Positions 10,764-20,270 are shown, counted from the stretch's first letter. The stretch: DNA of 64,000 nucleotides from Symbiodinium natans (GCA_905221605.1 CAJNDS010002711.1:62001-126000), one strand, 5' to 3'. Notes: a model not told the origin generated them from the sequence alone. Program-made: numbers and translations.

Positions 10764-10839
10764 CTGCCCATGGAACCTTCAGCACGCTGCGGACGCAGAG
10801 AGGGCTGGAGAAGCACGGCGCGATGCGCGCAGCATCCAC
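10764..10839 (-). CDS. coding exon, unknown protein
   Basis: The minus frame reads VDAARIAPCFSSPLCVRSVL. Acceptor CGGAGCTTAG, donor TGGGCAG|GTGATG. It lies between CCCTAAA (10702) and TTTAGGG (10880). Confidence 0.6.
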
Positions 10840-11019
10840 CTAAGCTCCGTTGGCTACATCCCTGGATGATGATTGGGGCTTAGGGTTTTGGGTTTAGGGT
10901 TTAGGGCTTAGGGTTTAAGGCTTAAGGCTTAGGGTTTAGGGCTTAGGGGAGTTTTTTGCCACCGGTCGAGCCATTACTGCGGGGGTTTGCTGCTCGGGAA
11001 GCCTTAGGGTCAGGGTCTA

Positions 11020-11136
11020 GGGCTAGGGTTGCGGGGTGTCTCAGGCAAATGGCGCATCTTATGCATTTGGTGCCCCAAGGAAATAGCAGCATGAGAAATG
11101 CCTGGGCCCTGCCTTGCGCCAACTGCTCTCAGTTTC
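11020..11136 (-). CDS. coding exon, unknown protein
   Basis: The minus frame reads QLAQGRAQAFLMLLFPWGTK and goes on into a cysteine-rich stretch. Acceptor AAACTGAGAG; no GT donor is obvious at the low end. A plus frame is also open. Confidence 0.42.
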
Positions 11137-11217
11137 GGGCCGTGTCTGTGTGAAACATCGTGCTCAGCCAGGGGAATACCACATCCGGCTCCTGGTGTTC
11201 CAAATCATTCCCCACTT

Positions 11218-11315
11218 TCTTTGTAGGTTACTACTATGAAACCCCTTATGGGATTGCTAGGGAACCTACAAAGAAAGTAGGTTTTGGGTTCTTAAGGTAA
11301 ACCCTACACCCTCAA
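11218..11315. mobile_element. inverted-repeat element, family A
   Basis: TTGTAGGTTACTACTATGAA on the left and AACCTACAAAGAAAGTAGG with GTTCTTAAGGTAAACCCTAC on the right. Confidence 0.65.
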
Positions 11316-11433
11316 CTCGAGAAGGCATAGGTTTTGTTGGTTCTCGTTCCTCTCTTCGGACAGTGTGCGACGCGAAAGCAGGGTTTAGGGTTGAGGGTTG
11401 AGGGTTTCGTGAATTCGGGGCAGCATCGCGCAA

Positions 11434-11550
11434 CCTTGGGACCAAATGAACTCTAAAACTGTGTATAACTTTATTACTCATGTACCTTGATGGGAATTAT
11501 CGTGGCATAGGGTATACGACCCCAATTTTGGGGTTCACTTGGTCCCCAAG
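11434..11550. mobile_element. inverted-repeat element, family C
   Basis: 117 bp. Left arm CCTTGGGACCAAATGAAC, right arm GGGTTCACTTGGTCCCCAAG, with GACCCCAATTTT inside the right arm. About eleven relatives are present in the window. Confidence 0.75.
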
Positions 11551-11694
11551 TAACTTCTCCCCCAACCACCGAACAAAAAATGTAAACGTTTATAACATTC
11601 GAGGGAGGGGATTGCTGGGGAAAAAACCGAAAGAATCCTTTCGCCAAGCTTTGACACGAGGGATGTGATCTTGACAACCCTTTGCTGGTATCTA

Positions 11695-11821
11695 CCCTAA
11701 ACCCTAAACCCTGGACCCCAAACCCTAAACCCTAAACCCTAAACCCTGAACCCTGAACCCTGAACCCCAAACCCTAAACCCTAAACCCTAAACCCCAAAC
11801 CCTAAACCCTAAACCCTAAAC
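11695..11821 (-). repeat. CCCTAAA array, about 18 units
   Basis: Mostly perfect with a few CCCTGAA and CCCCAAA units. Supplies the donor GTTTAGGG for the exon at 11822-11895 on the minus strand. Confidence 0.95.
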
Positions 11822-11895
11822 CCAGATGCTGAAGCCCTGTAAACCTTGAAGCGCGGTCCTCTTGAGCCCTGGGCTCGCTCTCTGAAGGAGCCTCG
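11822..11895 (-). CDS. coding exon, unknown protein
   Basis: The minus frame reads SEAPSESEPRAQEDRASRFT. Acceptor CCTGCCTTCCAG, donor CATCTGG|GTTTAGGG. The whole unique stretch is an 84-bp island between two arrays. Confidence 0.65.
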
Positions 11896-11905
11896 CTGGA
11901 AGGCA

Positions 11906-12030
11906 GGGTTTAGGGTTTAGGGTTTAGGGTTTAGGGTTTAGGGTTTAGGGTTTAGGGTTTAGGGTTTAGGGATTTAGGGATTTAGGGGTTTAGGGGTTTA
12001 GGGTTTGGGGTTTAGGGCTAGGGTTTAGGA
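11906..12030 (+). repeat. TTTAGGG array
   Basis: Perfect units near 11906, drifting to TTTAGGGA and TTTAGGGG towards 12030. Confidence 0.95.
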
Positions 12031-12031
12031 C

Positions 12032-12152
12032 TGAGAGCCCGATCTAGCTTCAGAAGCGAGACCTTCGAAGCCCTTGAGGACCGTAACCCTTTAAACCCAA
12101 GGCCAGCCTCCGAGCTGCCACTGTCCGCCTGGCCCGATGGAGCTTTGAGGGT
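12032..12152 (-). CDS. coding exon, unknown protein
   Basis: The minus frame reads TLKAPSGQADSGSSEAGLGF and continues through a GGGTTTAAAGGG word to RASKVSLLKLDRALS. Acceptor AGACAGACAAG, donor GTCCTAAACC. Here the donor side carries CCCTAAA rather than TTTAGGG. Confidence 0.6.
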
Positions 12153-12165
12153 CTTGTCTGTCTAA

Positions 12166-12296
12166 GGGTTTAGGGTTTGCGTTTAGGGTTTAGGGTTTAG
12201 GGTTTAGGGTTTAGGGTTTAGGGTTTAGGGTTTAGGGTTTAGGGTTTAACGTTTAGCGTTTAGGGTTTAGGGTTTAGGGTTTAGGGTTTAGGGTTA
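12166..12296 (+). repeat. TTTAGGG array
   Basis: About 18 units with single TTTAACG and TTTAGCG variants near the middle. Confidence 0.95.
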
Positions 12297-12297
12297 C

Positions 12298-12407
12298 CAA
12301 GACTTGGGTGCTGGTCTTGTCAGGGCTCCGAAGAGTGCTCAGAAACAGAGCTTTCGCATGTGTTTGAGAGGTTTGTTTACCTTGTGGCGCACTACATTGG
12401 GTGCCAC
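12298..12407 (-). CDS. coding exon, downstream half of an exon split by a family B element
   Basis: The minus frame reads QCSAPQGKQTSQTHAKALFL and ends at donor TTG|GTAACCC. Removing the element at 12408-12514 with one copy of its 8-bp duplication joins this frame to that of 12515-12613 without a shift. Confidence 0.7.
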
Positions 12408-12514
12408 TTGGGACGTTCCCCCTTATGCTAACATAATCGTCCTTATAGTTAGGATTGTTGTAGCCCTATTTTAATCCCTTTAAGGACTGTTCGTAATGAG
12501 GGCGAACTTCCCAA
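12408..12514. mobile_element. introner-like element, family B, perfect 8-bp target duplication
   Basis: 107 bp from TTGGGACGTTCCCCCTTATG to GGGCGAACTTCCCAA. The direct repeat GGTGCCAC flanks it at 12400-12407 and 12515-12522. Element plus duplication is 115 nt, so if it were not removed from the RNA the reading frame would break. Confidence 0.85.
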
Positions 12515-12613
12515 GGTGCCACATTCCAAAGCGCAGAGAGATCTTAAGGCTGCGCCTGCCGCCTTTCCACATGCATATGCTGGACATGTATATAGCCGGG
12601 CGCCGCACTCAAG
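12515..12613 (-). CDS. coding exon, upstream half of an exon split by a family B element
   Basis: The minus frame reads ECGARLYTCPAYACGKAAGA and reaches the duplication as ALECGT. The acceptor follows a T-rich tract, TTTTTTTCATGTTCAG. The 48-nt intron 12614-12661 starts with GTGAGT; the preceding exon may be the short 12662-12691. Confidence 0.7.
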
Positions 12614-12844
12614 CTGAACATGAAAAAAACGTATGTATTCTGGACTTCCTCCCCAACTCACAGTGTGAAGGGCTCTGAAGGCCCCTTGCATCTGCGAAGC
12701 ATGGGCCATGAAACGCTAGCTTGTTGTCACACCCACAAAAAACTCAAAAACACCCTAGAATTACCCAAACAAGATGCAAACCCCTTTCGAACCCTAAACC
12801 CGTTGGAGCCCGGGCTATCTCTGGGGACAACCCCAATCCCTAAA

Positions 12845-12999
12845 CTGCCCTAAACCCTAAACCCTAGACCCTAAACACTAAACCCTAAACTCTAAACCCT
12901 AAACCCCTAAACCCTACAGTAAACCCTAAACTCTAAACTCTAAACTCTAAACCCTAAACCCTAAACCCTAAACTAAACCCTAAAACCTGAACCCTAAAC
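12845..12999 (-). repeat. degenerate CCCTAAA array
   Basis: Units include CTCTAAA, CACTAAA and CCTTAAA. Two ACAGTAAACCC breaks are present. Confidence 0.9.
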
Positions 13000-13051
13000 T
13001 GCCCTTTTTGCTTCCGGGCTCCTGGGGTCTCTGGCCAGTAAGGATCGAAGC
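13000..13051 (-). CDS. short coding exon, unknown protein
   Basis: The minus frame reads FDPYWPETPGARKQK. Acceptor AATCGCATAG, donor GGGCA|GTTTAGGG. Its 3' end carries the recurring CCNGGANGCAAAAAG word. Confidence 0.5.
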
Positions 13052-13073
13052 CTATGCGATTTACGCAAAACAA

Positions 13074-13124
13074 CCCTAAACCCTAAACCCTAAACCCTAA
13101 ACCCTAAACCCTAAACCCTAAACT
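13074..13124 (-). repeat. CCCTAAA array
   Basis: Seven perfect units before the satellite region. Confidence 0.95.
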
Positions 13125-13146
13125 CAAAAGCATAAGCCTGTGTGCC

Positions 13147-13345
13147 AGCTTATGCCTTCTCACGTACAGGAGCGTATGACACCCGTACGGGAAGTGAACA
13201 ACCGACTTACTAGTCTTACCTAGAGGTAAATGGTAATTATGGAACATAATTACAGCCATTTACTGTGTAAGTGCATTGTCTGTATACAAATATTCTTTAA
13301 TATTTCAACAAGACAGTACTGTCAGTACTATTACAGTAATAATTT
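13147..13345 (+). repeat. left direct repeat flanking a satellite
   Basis: About 160 bp are shared with 14778-14975, from GGGAAGTGAAC to ACAAATATTCTT. It contains a 36-bp inverted repeat at 13227-13262 (TAAATGGTAATTATG / CATAATTACAGCCATTTA). Confidence 0.85.
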
Positions 13346-13380
13346 GTACCCTACAGGCAGCCTCCTAACGTCGCTCCCAC

Positions 13381-14710
13381 AAATGGACCCTCGAGTGCTC
13401 GTGGCCAGCCAAAGGCCTGGAGCCAAAAATTACTCGGGAACAGCGCGTTTTTCTTTGTCTGGCCTTGTTAAATCGTGCTTGGGGCCAAAAATTACTCCAA
13501 AACAGCGCGTTTCTTTGTGTGTGGCCTCTCTGAATAAGCTGTTTCGAAAAGAGGCTGCAAGCTCTTTCGAAGGTCCCAAGGAGGCTCCGAGGGGGGTACC
13601 CCAGGATTCGGGAAAAATGGCTCGATTCCCAATTCGTTTTAAATAGAATTTATATAGCAGAAATGACCCCCTGCATTTTCTAGATTTGTTGCCTTCGTGT
13701 GGGGTAGCCCAGGAGAGGGTAAGCCCCCTGAAGCCCCCAAAGCGACTTAGGAAAATGGACCCTCGAGTGCTCGTGGCCAGCCAAAGGCCTGGAGCCAAAA
13801 ATTACTCGGGAACAGCGCGTTTTTCTTTGTCTAGCCTTGTTAAATCGTGCTTGGGGCCAAAAATTACTCCAAAACAGCGCGTTTCTTTGTGTGTGGCCTC
13901 TCTGAATAAGCTCTTTCGAAAAGAGGCTGCAAGCTCTTTCGAAGGTCCCAGGGAGGCTCTTTGGGGTACCCCAGGATTCGGGAAAAATGGCTCGATTCCC
14001 AATTCGTTTTAAATAGAATTTATATAGCAGAAATGACCCTTTGCATTTTCTAGATTTGTTGCCTTCGTGTGGGGTAGGTAGCCCAGGAGAGGCTAAGCCC
14101 CCTGAAGCCCCCAAAGCGACTTAGGAAAATGGACCCTCGAGCGCTCGTGGCCAGCCAAAGGCTTGGAGCCAAAAATTACTCGGGAACAGCGCTTTTTCTT
14201 TTGTCTGGCCTTGCAAAATCGTGCTTGGGGCCAAAAATTACTCCAAAACAGCGCGTTTCTCTGTGTCCCTGAAGCCCCCAAAGCGACTTAGGAAAATGGA
14301 CCCTCGAGTGCTCGTGGCCAGCCAAAGGCTTGGAGCCAAAAATTACTCGGGAACAGCGCGTTTTCCTTTGTCTGGGCTTGCAAAATCGTGCTTGGGGCCA
14401 AAAATTACTCCAAAACAGCGCGTTTCTCTGTGTCCCTGAAGCCCCCAAAGCGACTTAGGAAAATGGACCCTCGAGTGCTCGTGGCCAGCCAAAAAAGGCC
14501 TGGAGCCAAAAATTACTCGGGAACAGCGCGTTTTTCTTTGTCTGGCCTTGCTAAATCGTGCTTGGGGCCAAAAATTACTCCAAAACAGCGCGTTTCTCTG
14601 TGTGTGGCCTCTTTGAATAAGCTCTTTCGAAGGTCGAAGGTCCCAGGGAGGCTCCGTGGGGGGTACACCAGGCTTCGGGAAAAATGGCTCGATTCCCAAT
14701 TCGTTTTAAA
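13381..14710 (+). repeat. tandem satellite, five units of 372, 374, 167, 167 and about 250 bp
   Basis: Unit starts (AAATGGACCCTCGAGTGCTC) lie at 13381, 13753, 14127, 14294 and 14461. Each unit holds two related sub-repeats about 60 bp apart (GCCAAAAATTACTCGGGAAC and GCCAAAAATTACTCCAAAAC). The 167-bp units are internal deletions of the long unit. Long open frames on both strands simply follow the repeat. Confidence 0.9.
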
Positions 14711-14777
14711 TCTTGTTAGCAATACCCCAGGAGGGGGTAAGTAAGACCTCTCAGCCGTCCAGGGAACTTCGAAAATT

Positions 14778-14975
14778 GCCGGAACGTAAGATGCCCGCAC
14801 GGGAAGTGAACAGCCGACTTTCTAGTCTTGCCTAGGGGTAAATGGTAATTATGGAACATAATTACAGCCATTTACCGTGTAAGTGCATTATCTGTGTACA
14901 AATATTCTTCATATTTCCAGACAGTATTGGCATTACGAATACAATAGTATTAAGGATACGCTTAAGCACTCAAGC
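14778..14975 (+). repeat. right direct repeat flanking a satellite
   Basis: Partner of 13147-13345, with the same 36-bp inverted repeat at 14839-14874. Differences are mostly single bases, so the pair is fairly young. The layout resembles a terminal-repeat element with a satellite interior, but there are no coding remains. Confidence 0.85.
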
Positions 14976-15109
14976 TTCTTACAATTGCTCTGGGTGGCAT
15001 CCTGGGGTGGGATTTAGTAGAGCTCCATAGGCATGACGGAACTCTTTTGCACTGAAGGTTTCGGACGTCCGTCTCTCTTTCCACCTACTACGCATGTTAG
15101 GTCGACAAG

Positions 15110-15205
15110 CCCTAAACCCTAAACCCTAAACCCTAAACCCTAAACCCTAAACCCTAAACCCTAAACCCTAAACCCTAAACCCTAAACCCTAAACCCTAAA
15201 CCCTG
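15110..15205 (-). repeat. CCCTAAA array, 13-14 perfect units
   Basis: Uninterrupted. It leads into the exon candidate at 15215-15301. Confidence 0.95.
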
Positions 15206-15214
15206 CCCTAACAC

Positions 15215-15301
15215 CCTTTGACAGGGAAGGAGGCCAGGAAGGCGCTCGTGTCGGAGGATGCCCGGCTGCTTTCCGAGGCCATGGCCGTTTTTCTCGCGTG
15301 C
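15215..15301 (-). CDS. coding exon, strand uncertain
   Basis: Minus reading TAMASESSRASSDTSAFLAS with acceptor CATTCAACAG and donor GTGTTAGGG. The plus strand reads EARKALVSEDARLLSEAMAV after acceptor CCTTTGACAG but lacks a donor. Minus is preferred on splice signals only. Confidence 0.45.
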
Positions 15302-15399
15302 CTGTTGAATGCCCTTAGGACGAATAGCCCTAAACCCTAAACCCTAAACCCTACACCCTACACCCTAAACCCTAAACCCCAAACCCTAACACCCCAAAT

Positions 15400-15840
15400 A
15401 ATGAGAATACTCTTCCTTGTAAGGGTAACATCGGGATTATTATGTTCGATTTTGCGGGTTCCTCACAAAGAGTAGCTTAGGGTTCCGCTCGTAGAATGCA
15501 AGATAGATGTGTAGATATACACTTGTGCCATTCAGACCGATGTAGTTACGTAGTCATGTCTAGGTAATCTGCCAAACTGGCGTCGCTGTCTTCAGTAGCT
15601 CAGCTAGTTGAGGCTCACGTCTGACCATGTGACGTGCTCAACTGCGTCAAGGCCCCTGCGATGTTCTTTTTCATAAGCCTCCACAGCTTCGGAAGAGAAA
15701 GGGGATGTAAGAATCACAGAGCTAGGCCGGCACACGACTTCCCCCCCCCCGAGATATTGACCACAGCTAAGGATCATGTGCTAGCATGATCCTTCAACAA
15801 ACACCATTCCTCGGCGCTGTCTGTAAAACACATTAGATGT
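15400..15840. other. intron-like DNA, nothing recognised
   Basis: Unique sequence without telomere repeats or a family element. It holds the inverted pair GGATCATGTGCTAGCATGAT near 15771 and no convincing exon. Confidence 0.4.
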
Positions 15841-16088
15841 TAATTGTTTGGTTTTGTTAATGCCCGCGAGTTTATGTACATAATAAATATATATGTATAT
15901 GGTGTATATATATATATATACGCATTTCACAAATATCCTAACGTGATTTTAGTCCATGTCCACTCCACTCGTGAACATGCGAACGCTCGGCATCGTTCCA
16001 AGACGCACATGGCCTTCTTAGGGGACCAACCCTGGAAATCCTTTTGCAACAGGCTTGCCACTTCGCCCAGGGACCCTGGAAAGCGGAA

Positions 16089-16155
16089 ACCCTAAACCCT
16101 AAATTCTCAACCCTAAACCCTAAACCCTATACCCTAAACCCTAAACCCTAAACCC
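16089..16155 (-). repeat. CCCTAAA array
   Basis: Array left of the exon at 16187-16246. Between them the donor is a canonical GTGAGT instead of a telomere unit. Confidence 0.9.
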
Positions 16156-16186
16156 CAACCCACGCCCCAGTGACTGGGTGACTCAC

Positions 16187-16246
16187 CGCCGAGCCGGAGA
16201 AATTCCCGAGTGTCGGAGGCAAAGAGTCCTCTTTTCTCCGAGAAGG
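16187..16246 (-). CDS. coding exon, unknown protein
   Basis: The minus frame reads RRKEDSLPPTLGNFSGSA. The acceptor is CCCTAAACCCAG, supplied by the telomere-like array itself; the donor is GTGAGTCAC. Confidence 0.6.
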
Positions 16247-16248
16247 CT

Positions 16249-16349
16249 GGGTTTAGGGTTAGGGTTTAGGGTTTAGGGTTTAGGGTTTAGGGTTTAGGGT
16301 TTAGGGTTTAGGGTTTAGGGTTTAGGAGTTTAGGGTTTAGGGTTTAGGA
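16249..16349 (+). repeat. TTTAGGG array
   Basis: About 13 units, ending in TTTAGGAG variants. Confidence 0.95.
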
Positions 16350-16601
16350 GTTAGGAGTTTAGGCTTTAAGGTCCTTAAGACTCTACATCGGCCCTTGGTG
16401 TACAAGACTGCGAATTTCTTTCCGGGGGGGGGGGGGTACCTTTCACTTCGGCAAGTACTGCAAGATACTGATCAAGAAACAAGACAGCACAAGGCACCAT
16501 GTCTCAGATGTGTCTGTTGGCTTTTTGAGCGCACGTCATGTAAGGGCCGATTTGATTAAAATGGGCGTTTTGGGTAGTTTACATAAAAGAGTACGGGTAC
16601 G

Positions 16602-16718
16602 TCAGATGGATTCGGATGACTTTGGGAACTGCTTAGGCTCCTCTGAATCCCATTGGAGGTAGAACTGTCTCCCGCGCTCGTGCTTGCATGGGGTGGTGTC
16701 TCTGTCCTGAAACACAGC
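16602..16718 (-). CDS. terminal coding exon with stop
   Basis: 38 codons and TGA, in phase from the acceptor CAGTCAAGTCCAG. The frame reads AVFQDRDTTPCKHERGRQFY and ends KSSESI. If the acceptor is right this is the 3' end of a minus-strand gene. Confidence 0.75.
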   Translation of the reverse strand, partial: AVFQDRDTTPCKHERGRQFYLQWDSEEPKQFPKSSESI

Positions 16719-16737
16719 CTGGACTTGACTGTTCAAT

Positions 16738-16823
16738 ACTAAACCCTAAACCCTAAACCCTAAACCCTAAACCCTAAACCCCTAACCCCTAAACCCTAAA
16801 CCCCTAGCCCCTAAACCCTAAAC
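16738..16823 (-). repeat. CCCTAAA array
   Basis: Includes CCCCTAA variants. On the minus strand it opens the intron after the exon at 16824-16909. Confidence 0.95.
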
Positions 16824-16909
16824 CCTCAGACAATCGGCCAGCGACTGAACGGAAGAGCTGGCTTTTAGCTCACTTGGTCGAACTGCAGCGCTGCTAAATA
16901 ACACGTATC
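16824..16909 (-). CDS. coding exon, unknown protein
   Basis: The minus frame reads YVLFSSAAVRPSELKASSSV. The acceptor ATTTTTCAAATGCAG has a T-rich tract; the donor is CTGAGG|GTTTAGGG. Confidence 0.7.
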
Positions 16910-17009
16910 CTGCATTTGAAAAATTGACTCAGCAATGGAGAAGGGTTTAGGGTTTACTGTAGGGTTTGGGGTTTAGAGTTTAGGGGGGGTTCTATTTTGA
17001 TCTGGGGCT

Positions 17010-17094
17010 CTAAGGGCTGGCACACAATGCAAACAGCTCGCAGATCAGTCCTCCAGCCATGACCGGAGACCTGCACTCAGGTACAATACTCATG
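17010..17094 (-). CDS. coding exon or terminal exon, unknown protein
   Basis: The minus frame reads MSIVPECRSPVMAGGLICEL and ends at TAG. Acceptor CTCTTGCTAG. A plus frame (LADQSSSHDRRPAL, donor GTACAA) competes. Confidence 0.42.
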
Positions 17095-17877
17095 CTAGCA
17101 AGAGCAGTCCTAGGCCTGTCAGCAGTACCTTCTCCAGTATCCGAACTGACGCCTGCACGCGTTTAGGCGGGGTGGAGAGGTGGAGGTCCGCGAACCCCAC
17201 CGCGCTGAAAGGCAGTTTGCCGAGGTGAACCGCAGCCGAATTGCAACATGCATGGTGATGGTAACGAGGCTAAACATCAGCAACCCCACCACCCAACCTA
17301 ACTCCACTCAACCCAGCCCGTCATAATTGGTTTAGGGTTTAGGTTTAGACCGCATGTCCTCCAGGATCCTACAAGCTCCCTTAATCCCCAACCCACTCAC
17401 TAACAGCCAGCAAGCAATTTCATCTAGAAATTGCGGGAGCCACAGAGTATTCAGGCTTTCTTTACACTGAGAGTTTGGGGCAAACATGATTGACTGGCAG
17501 CTCCCCGCTTTGCTGGCTGCGTGCCATCCGCCCCGGTATCGGCGCGGTAGGGGTCCTTCGCATAGATCCAGGCGCTTGTTACGTTCGCGCACAGGAAGGC
17601 AAGGCATACGGTCTCTCGATCCGACTGGCTAACTAACTTAGGTTAGGGCTTCGAGGGTTTTGGGGCAAGTTGAGTGCGGGCTACAGCGGCAGCCCTTTCT
17701 CCCCATTAGACCAAAAACGCGGAAGCAACCGGCCTGCCCCAAGGTCCAAGAGAAGCCTTCAGAAGAAACGCAGCGGTGCTTCAGGGCAAGGTTTGTGCAC
17801 AGTGGCCCCAGGCATTCGCCCACAAGGTTTCACTCATGAACGCTATAGAGCTGCAGGGTTGAGGGTTTCGCAGCCAC

Positions 17878-17997
17878 CTGACGTTCCTAAGTCCAAGGTT
17901 TTCAGAGATTGCCTTGACGATGCCGGGCCTAGCATCTGCGATGGTCTTCTTCGAGACTCGCACACGGATGGTTGTGATGCAGCATGGTGATTCACAA
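17878..17997 (-). CDS. coding exon, unknown protein
   Basis: 120 nt reading SKKTIADARPGIVKAISENL. Acceptor ATCCCGCTAG, donor AACGTCAG|GTGGCTG. Confidence 0.75.
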
Positions 17998-18190
17998 CTA
18001 GCGGGATGCTCTCGGGCTCTGTTCTTTGGTCTAGAGGGAGACCGGTGAGTCAGGGAAAATGGGTCGAAGAAAGAGTGGACCACGTACCAAGACGAACCGA
18101 GCGTCCAAAGCCCCTATTTGTTGAAGCCCTGAAACGGCTGAAGCCTTGAAAGCACTGGCGGCCTTACTTCCTAAAACTCTTTAAGGTAAC

Positions 18191-18287
18191 GAGCCTTAAA
18201 CAATTGCATCCGGGCTTGGTTGCGTCGGCCGGGAAAGTCCAGTAAACCCAGCAGCAACGAACGTGCAGCGAAGTCCAAGGCATATCG
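18191..18287 (-). CDS. coding exon, unknown protein
   Basis: The minus frame reads RYALDFAARSLLLGLLDFPG and continues RRNQARMQLFKAR. Acceptor CAACCATTAG, donor GTTACC. It carries the recurring GGATGCAA word in the coding part. Confidence 0.75.
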
Positions 18288-18467
18288 CTAATGGTTGCAA
18301 CCTCATAGAATTTCACTGATGTTCGTGCGCAACAACTGGCACAAGACTGAAAGGTCCAGTCTTGAAATCCCTCTACCCAGAACCATTTTAGTTTTTAGGG
18401 TGTAGGGTTTTAGGGTGTAGGGTTTCTTTTGCATCAGGCTTCTCAGCCCAGACCCTAAACCCTGCAC

Positions 18468-18553
18468 CTTTAACGTTTTGCATCCAGGCCTCTTCATACA
18501 CCTTCTTTATCCCTGAATCCCAAAACCTAAACATTGGACGTCGGTGTCCTTTG
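18468..18553 (-). CDS. coding exon, unknown protein
   Basis: The minus frame reads RRPMFRFWDSGIKKVYEEAW. Acceptor GCGGTGCTAG, donor AAAG|GTGCAGGG. The ending VYEEAWMQ resembles VEAYLKAWMG at 35073-35111. Confidence 0.6.
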
Positions 18554-18781
18554 CTAGCACCGCGGTGAAGGAATTGGGCGGACGATGCCCCATTTAGGTG
18601 CCACCTCCCTAGCTGACACTTCCTCCGCCGGTTTAGCATCATGGAATGGAGGCGCCAGCCGCCAACCACCAACCCGAGAAATTCAGACGGCAGCCAGTCG
18701 ACGTGAGCTTACGCATGGAGGGACACCATGCTATGGCGGCTTTTGTGTGCGGTTCACCACAACCTGACACCCGTAATGCAC

Positions 18782-18886
18782 CTGGAACACCCTAGGTCGA
18801 AACCTAGTCCCAAAGTTCAGCAAGTGCCCAAGCCCCACCAGGGGGCCTAAGACGCCGAGACCGCCGCCCACACGGTAGACCATGTC
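18782..18886 (-). CDS. coding exon, hydrophobic segment
   Basis: 35 codons in phase, reading GVLGPLVGLGHLLNFGTRFR. The glycine- and leucine-rich core could be a membrane or signal-like segment. Acceptor CCAACCCTACAG, donor TTCCAG|GTGCATT. Confidence 0.8.
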
Positions 18887-19164
18887 CTGTAGGGTTGGTA
18901 GGTGCTTAGAGGGATTCTCAAGTTCAGGGGGCACAGGTATGAAGGGTGTTTTGGGCAGCCGATGTTCTCCGTTTCGGGGTAGGACATTTTGAAGTTTGGC
19001 TTGAAGCGTCCAGGCTTGAAGCGTTTGGACTTAAGGAGTCAGGGGTAGAGTTACCCTAAACCCTAAACCCTAAACCCCAAACCCTAAACCCTAAACCCTT
19101 ACAGGTTACACCTTTGTGCCAGGCCGTTTTTTCACAAGGTGGCTTTTGCCTGATGAGAACTCAC

Positions 19165-19213
19165 CTGCCCGAGGCGGAACAGAAGCTGCATTCCGAGGTT
19201 ATGCAGTAGAGCC
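19165..19213 (-). CDS. short cysteine-rich coding exon
   Basis: The minus frame reads LYCITSECSFCSASG. Acceptor CTAAGGAG, donor GGGCAG|GTGAGTTC. Confidence 0.6.
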
Positions 19214-19315
19214 CTCCTTAGGGTTTAGGGTTTATAGTGCACGTGCCGAAGACAGAACAAGCGAACAGCTTGTTCAGAAATGGTTTAGGGTTTAGGGTTT
19301 AGGGCCCTAAGCTAC

Positions 19316-19409
19316 TGCGTGTGCATCTTGCCTCAGCACCGAGAGTATCGATGCTGGGAACGACGACGTGGCGCTTGTCCTTGCCATGTGGATGCAGGGC
19401 TGGCTTGTT
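19316..19409 (-). CDS. coding exon, unknown protein
   Basis: The minus frame reads KDKRHVVVPSIDTLGAEARC. Acceptor GGCCAAG, donor GTAGCTTAGGG. Confidence 0.7.
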
Positions 19410-19507
19410 CTTGGCCAACCCCAAAGCCTTAACCCCAAACCAACGTATAGGGAATATCAAGAGCAACAGAAAGAATGAAGGACTGGGTCAACTGTTGACC
19501 CCCAAAC

Positions 19508-19699
19508 CTTGCACCACTGCCTCCTGAGTCTTTTGGAGTTAAACTTGCGCAAGTCTACCAATCCGAAGCTCCCCTGTTCGGTAGGCCGCGGTCTATCCAC
19601 CATCATGCTTTCAAGCTCGAAATCCAGTTGCCCGAGTTCGTTCATCACCCCTTCATCCCAGATCTCGGAGTTCTCTAGCTCCCTTGGGTTCTTGCTGTC
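19508..19699 (-). CDS. long coding exon, unknown protein
   Basis: 64 codons in phase, the longest host exon read here. It contains NSEIWDEGVMNELGQLDFEL and RKFNSKRLRRQW. The in-frame TAG just upstream is part of the acceptor GGTCTAG; donor GTGCAAG|GTTTGGGG. Confidence 0.85.
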
Positions 19700-19788
19700 C
19701 TAGACCGGATCCCTGCGGAAAAATCGATCCCGAAGCGGAGACTTCTTTGACCTACGACCTGAAAGTCTCAGATCCTAAAACCCTAAAC

Positions 19789-19859
19789 CCACTCCTCCTT
19801 GATGCGCGCCAATATGGGCTCAATCCATCCGCGGGTAGCCTGGATCAGTGATTTCCACT
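19789..19859 (-). CDS. coding exon, unknown protein
   Basis: The minus frame reads ATRGWIEPILARIKEEW up to the donor TGG|GTTTAGGG. The acceptor CCAGTGTGAG is less certain. Confidence 0.65.
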
Positions 19860-20270
19860 CTCACACTGGCTAATGCTGGGCGCTTCCCGGGGGGTCTTGT
19901 AAGCAGGATTTGAATGTCTTGGGGGGGCAATGTCCTTTCTCAATCCTAGTTCGTCTGGGCTCGTCAGCGCGAGACCCTTTTGCGCATCAAACCATGTTTA
20001 CGAAGAACGGAAAGGCCCCCCAAAATCAAGAGTCTAACTGCCGGAGGCAGGGGTCTGCGTGGCTCCGTGGCGCAACCCCAAACCCTAAACCCGAGGAGTA
20101 CTACCGACTGCAGGACTCTATCCGACAGTGCTAGCGTCGAGAGACAACTTCAACCGTAGATTGGGGTTCAGGGTTTAGGATTTAGGCTACGACAAGGAGA
20201 GGGCGCGGGACGGGTTGGGGTTTTACAGGATCGGTTTCGCCTCAATATGGCTATCCAGGAAGATGGTCAC

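Noticed and set aside
13381-14750. Several overlapping open frames of 60-144 codons on both strands
   Set aside because: They repeat with the satellite unit, run in opposite frames over the same DNA and change when the unit shortens.
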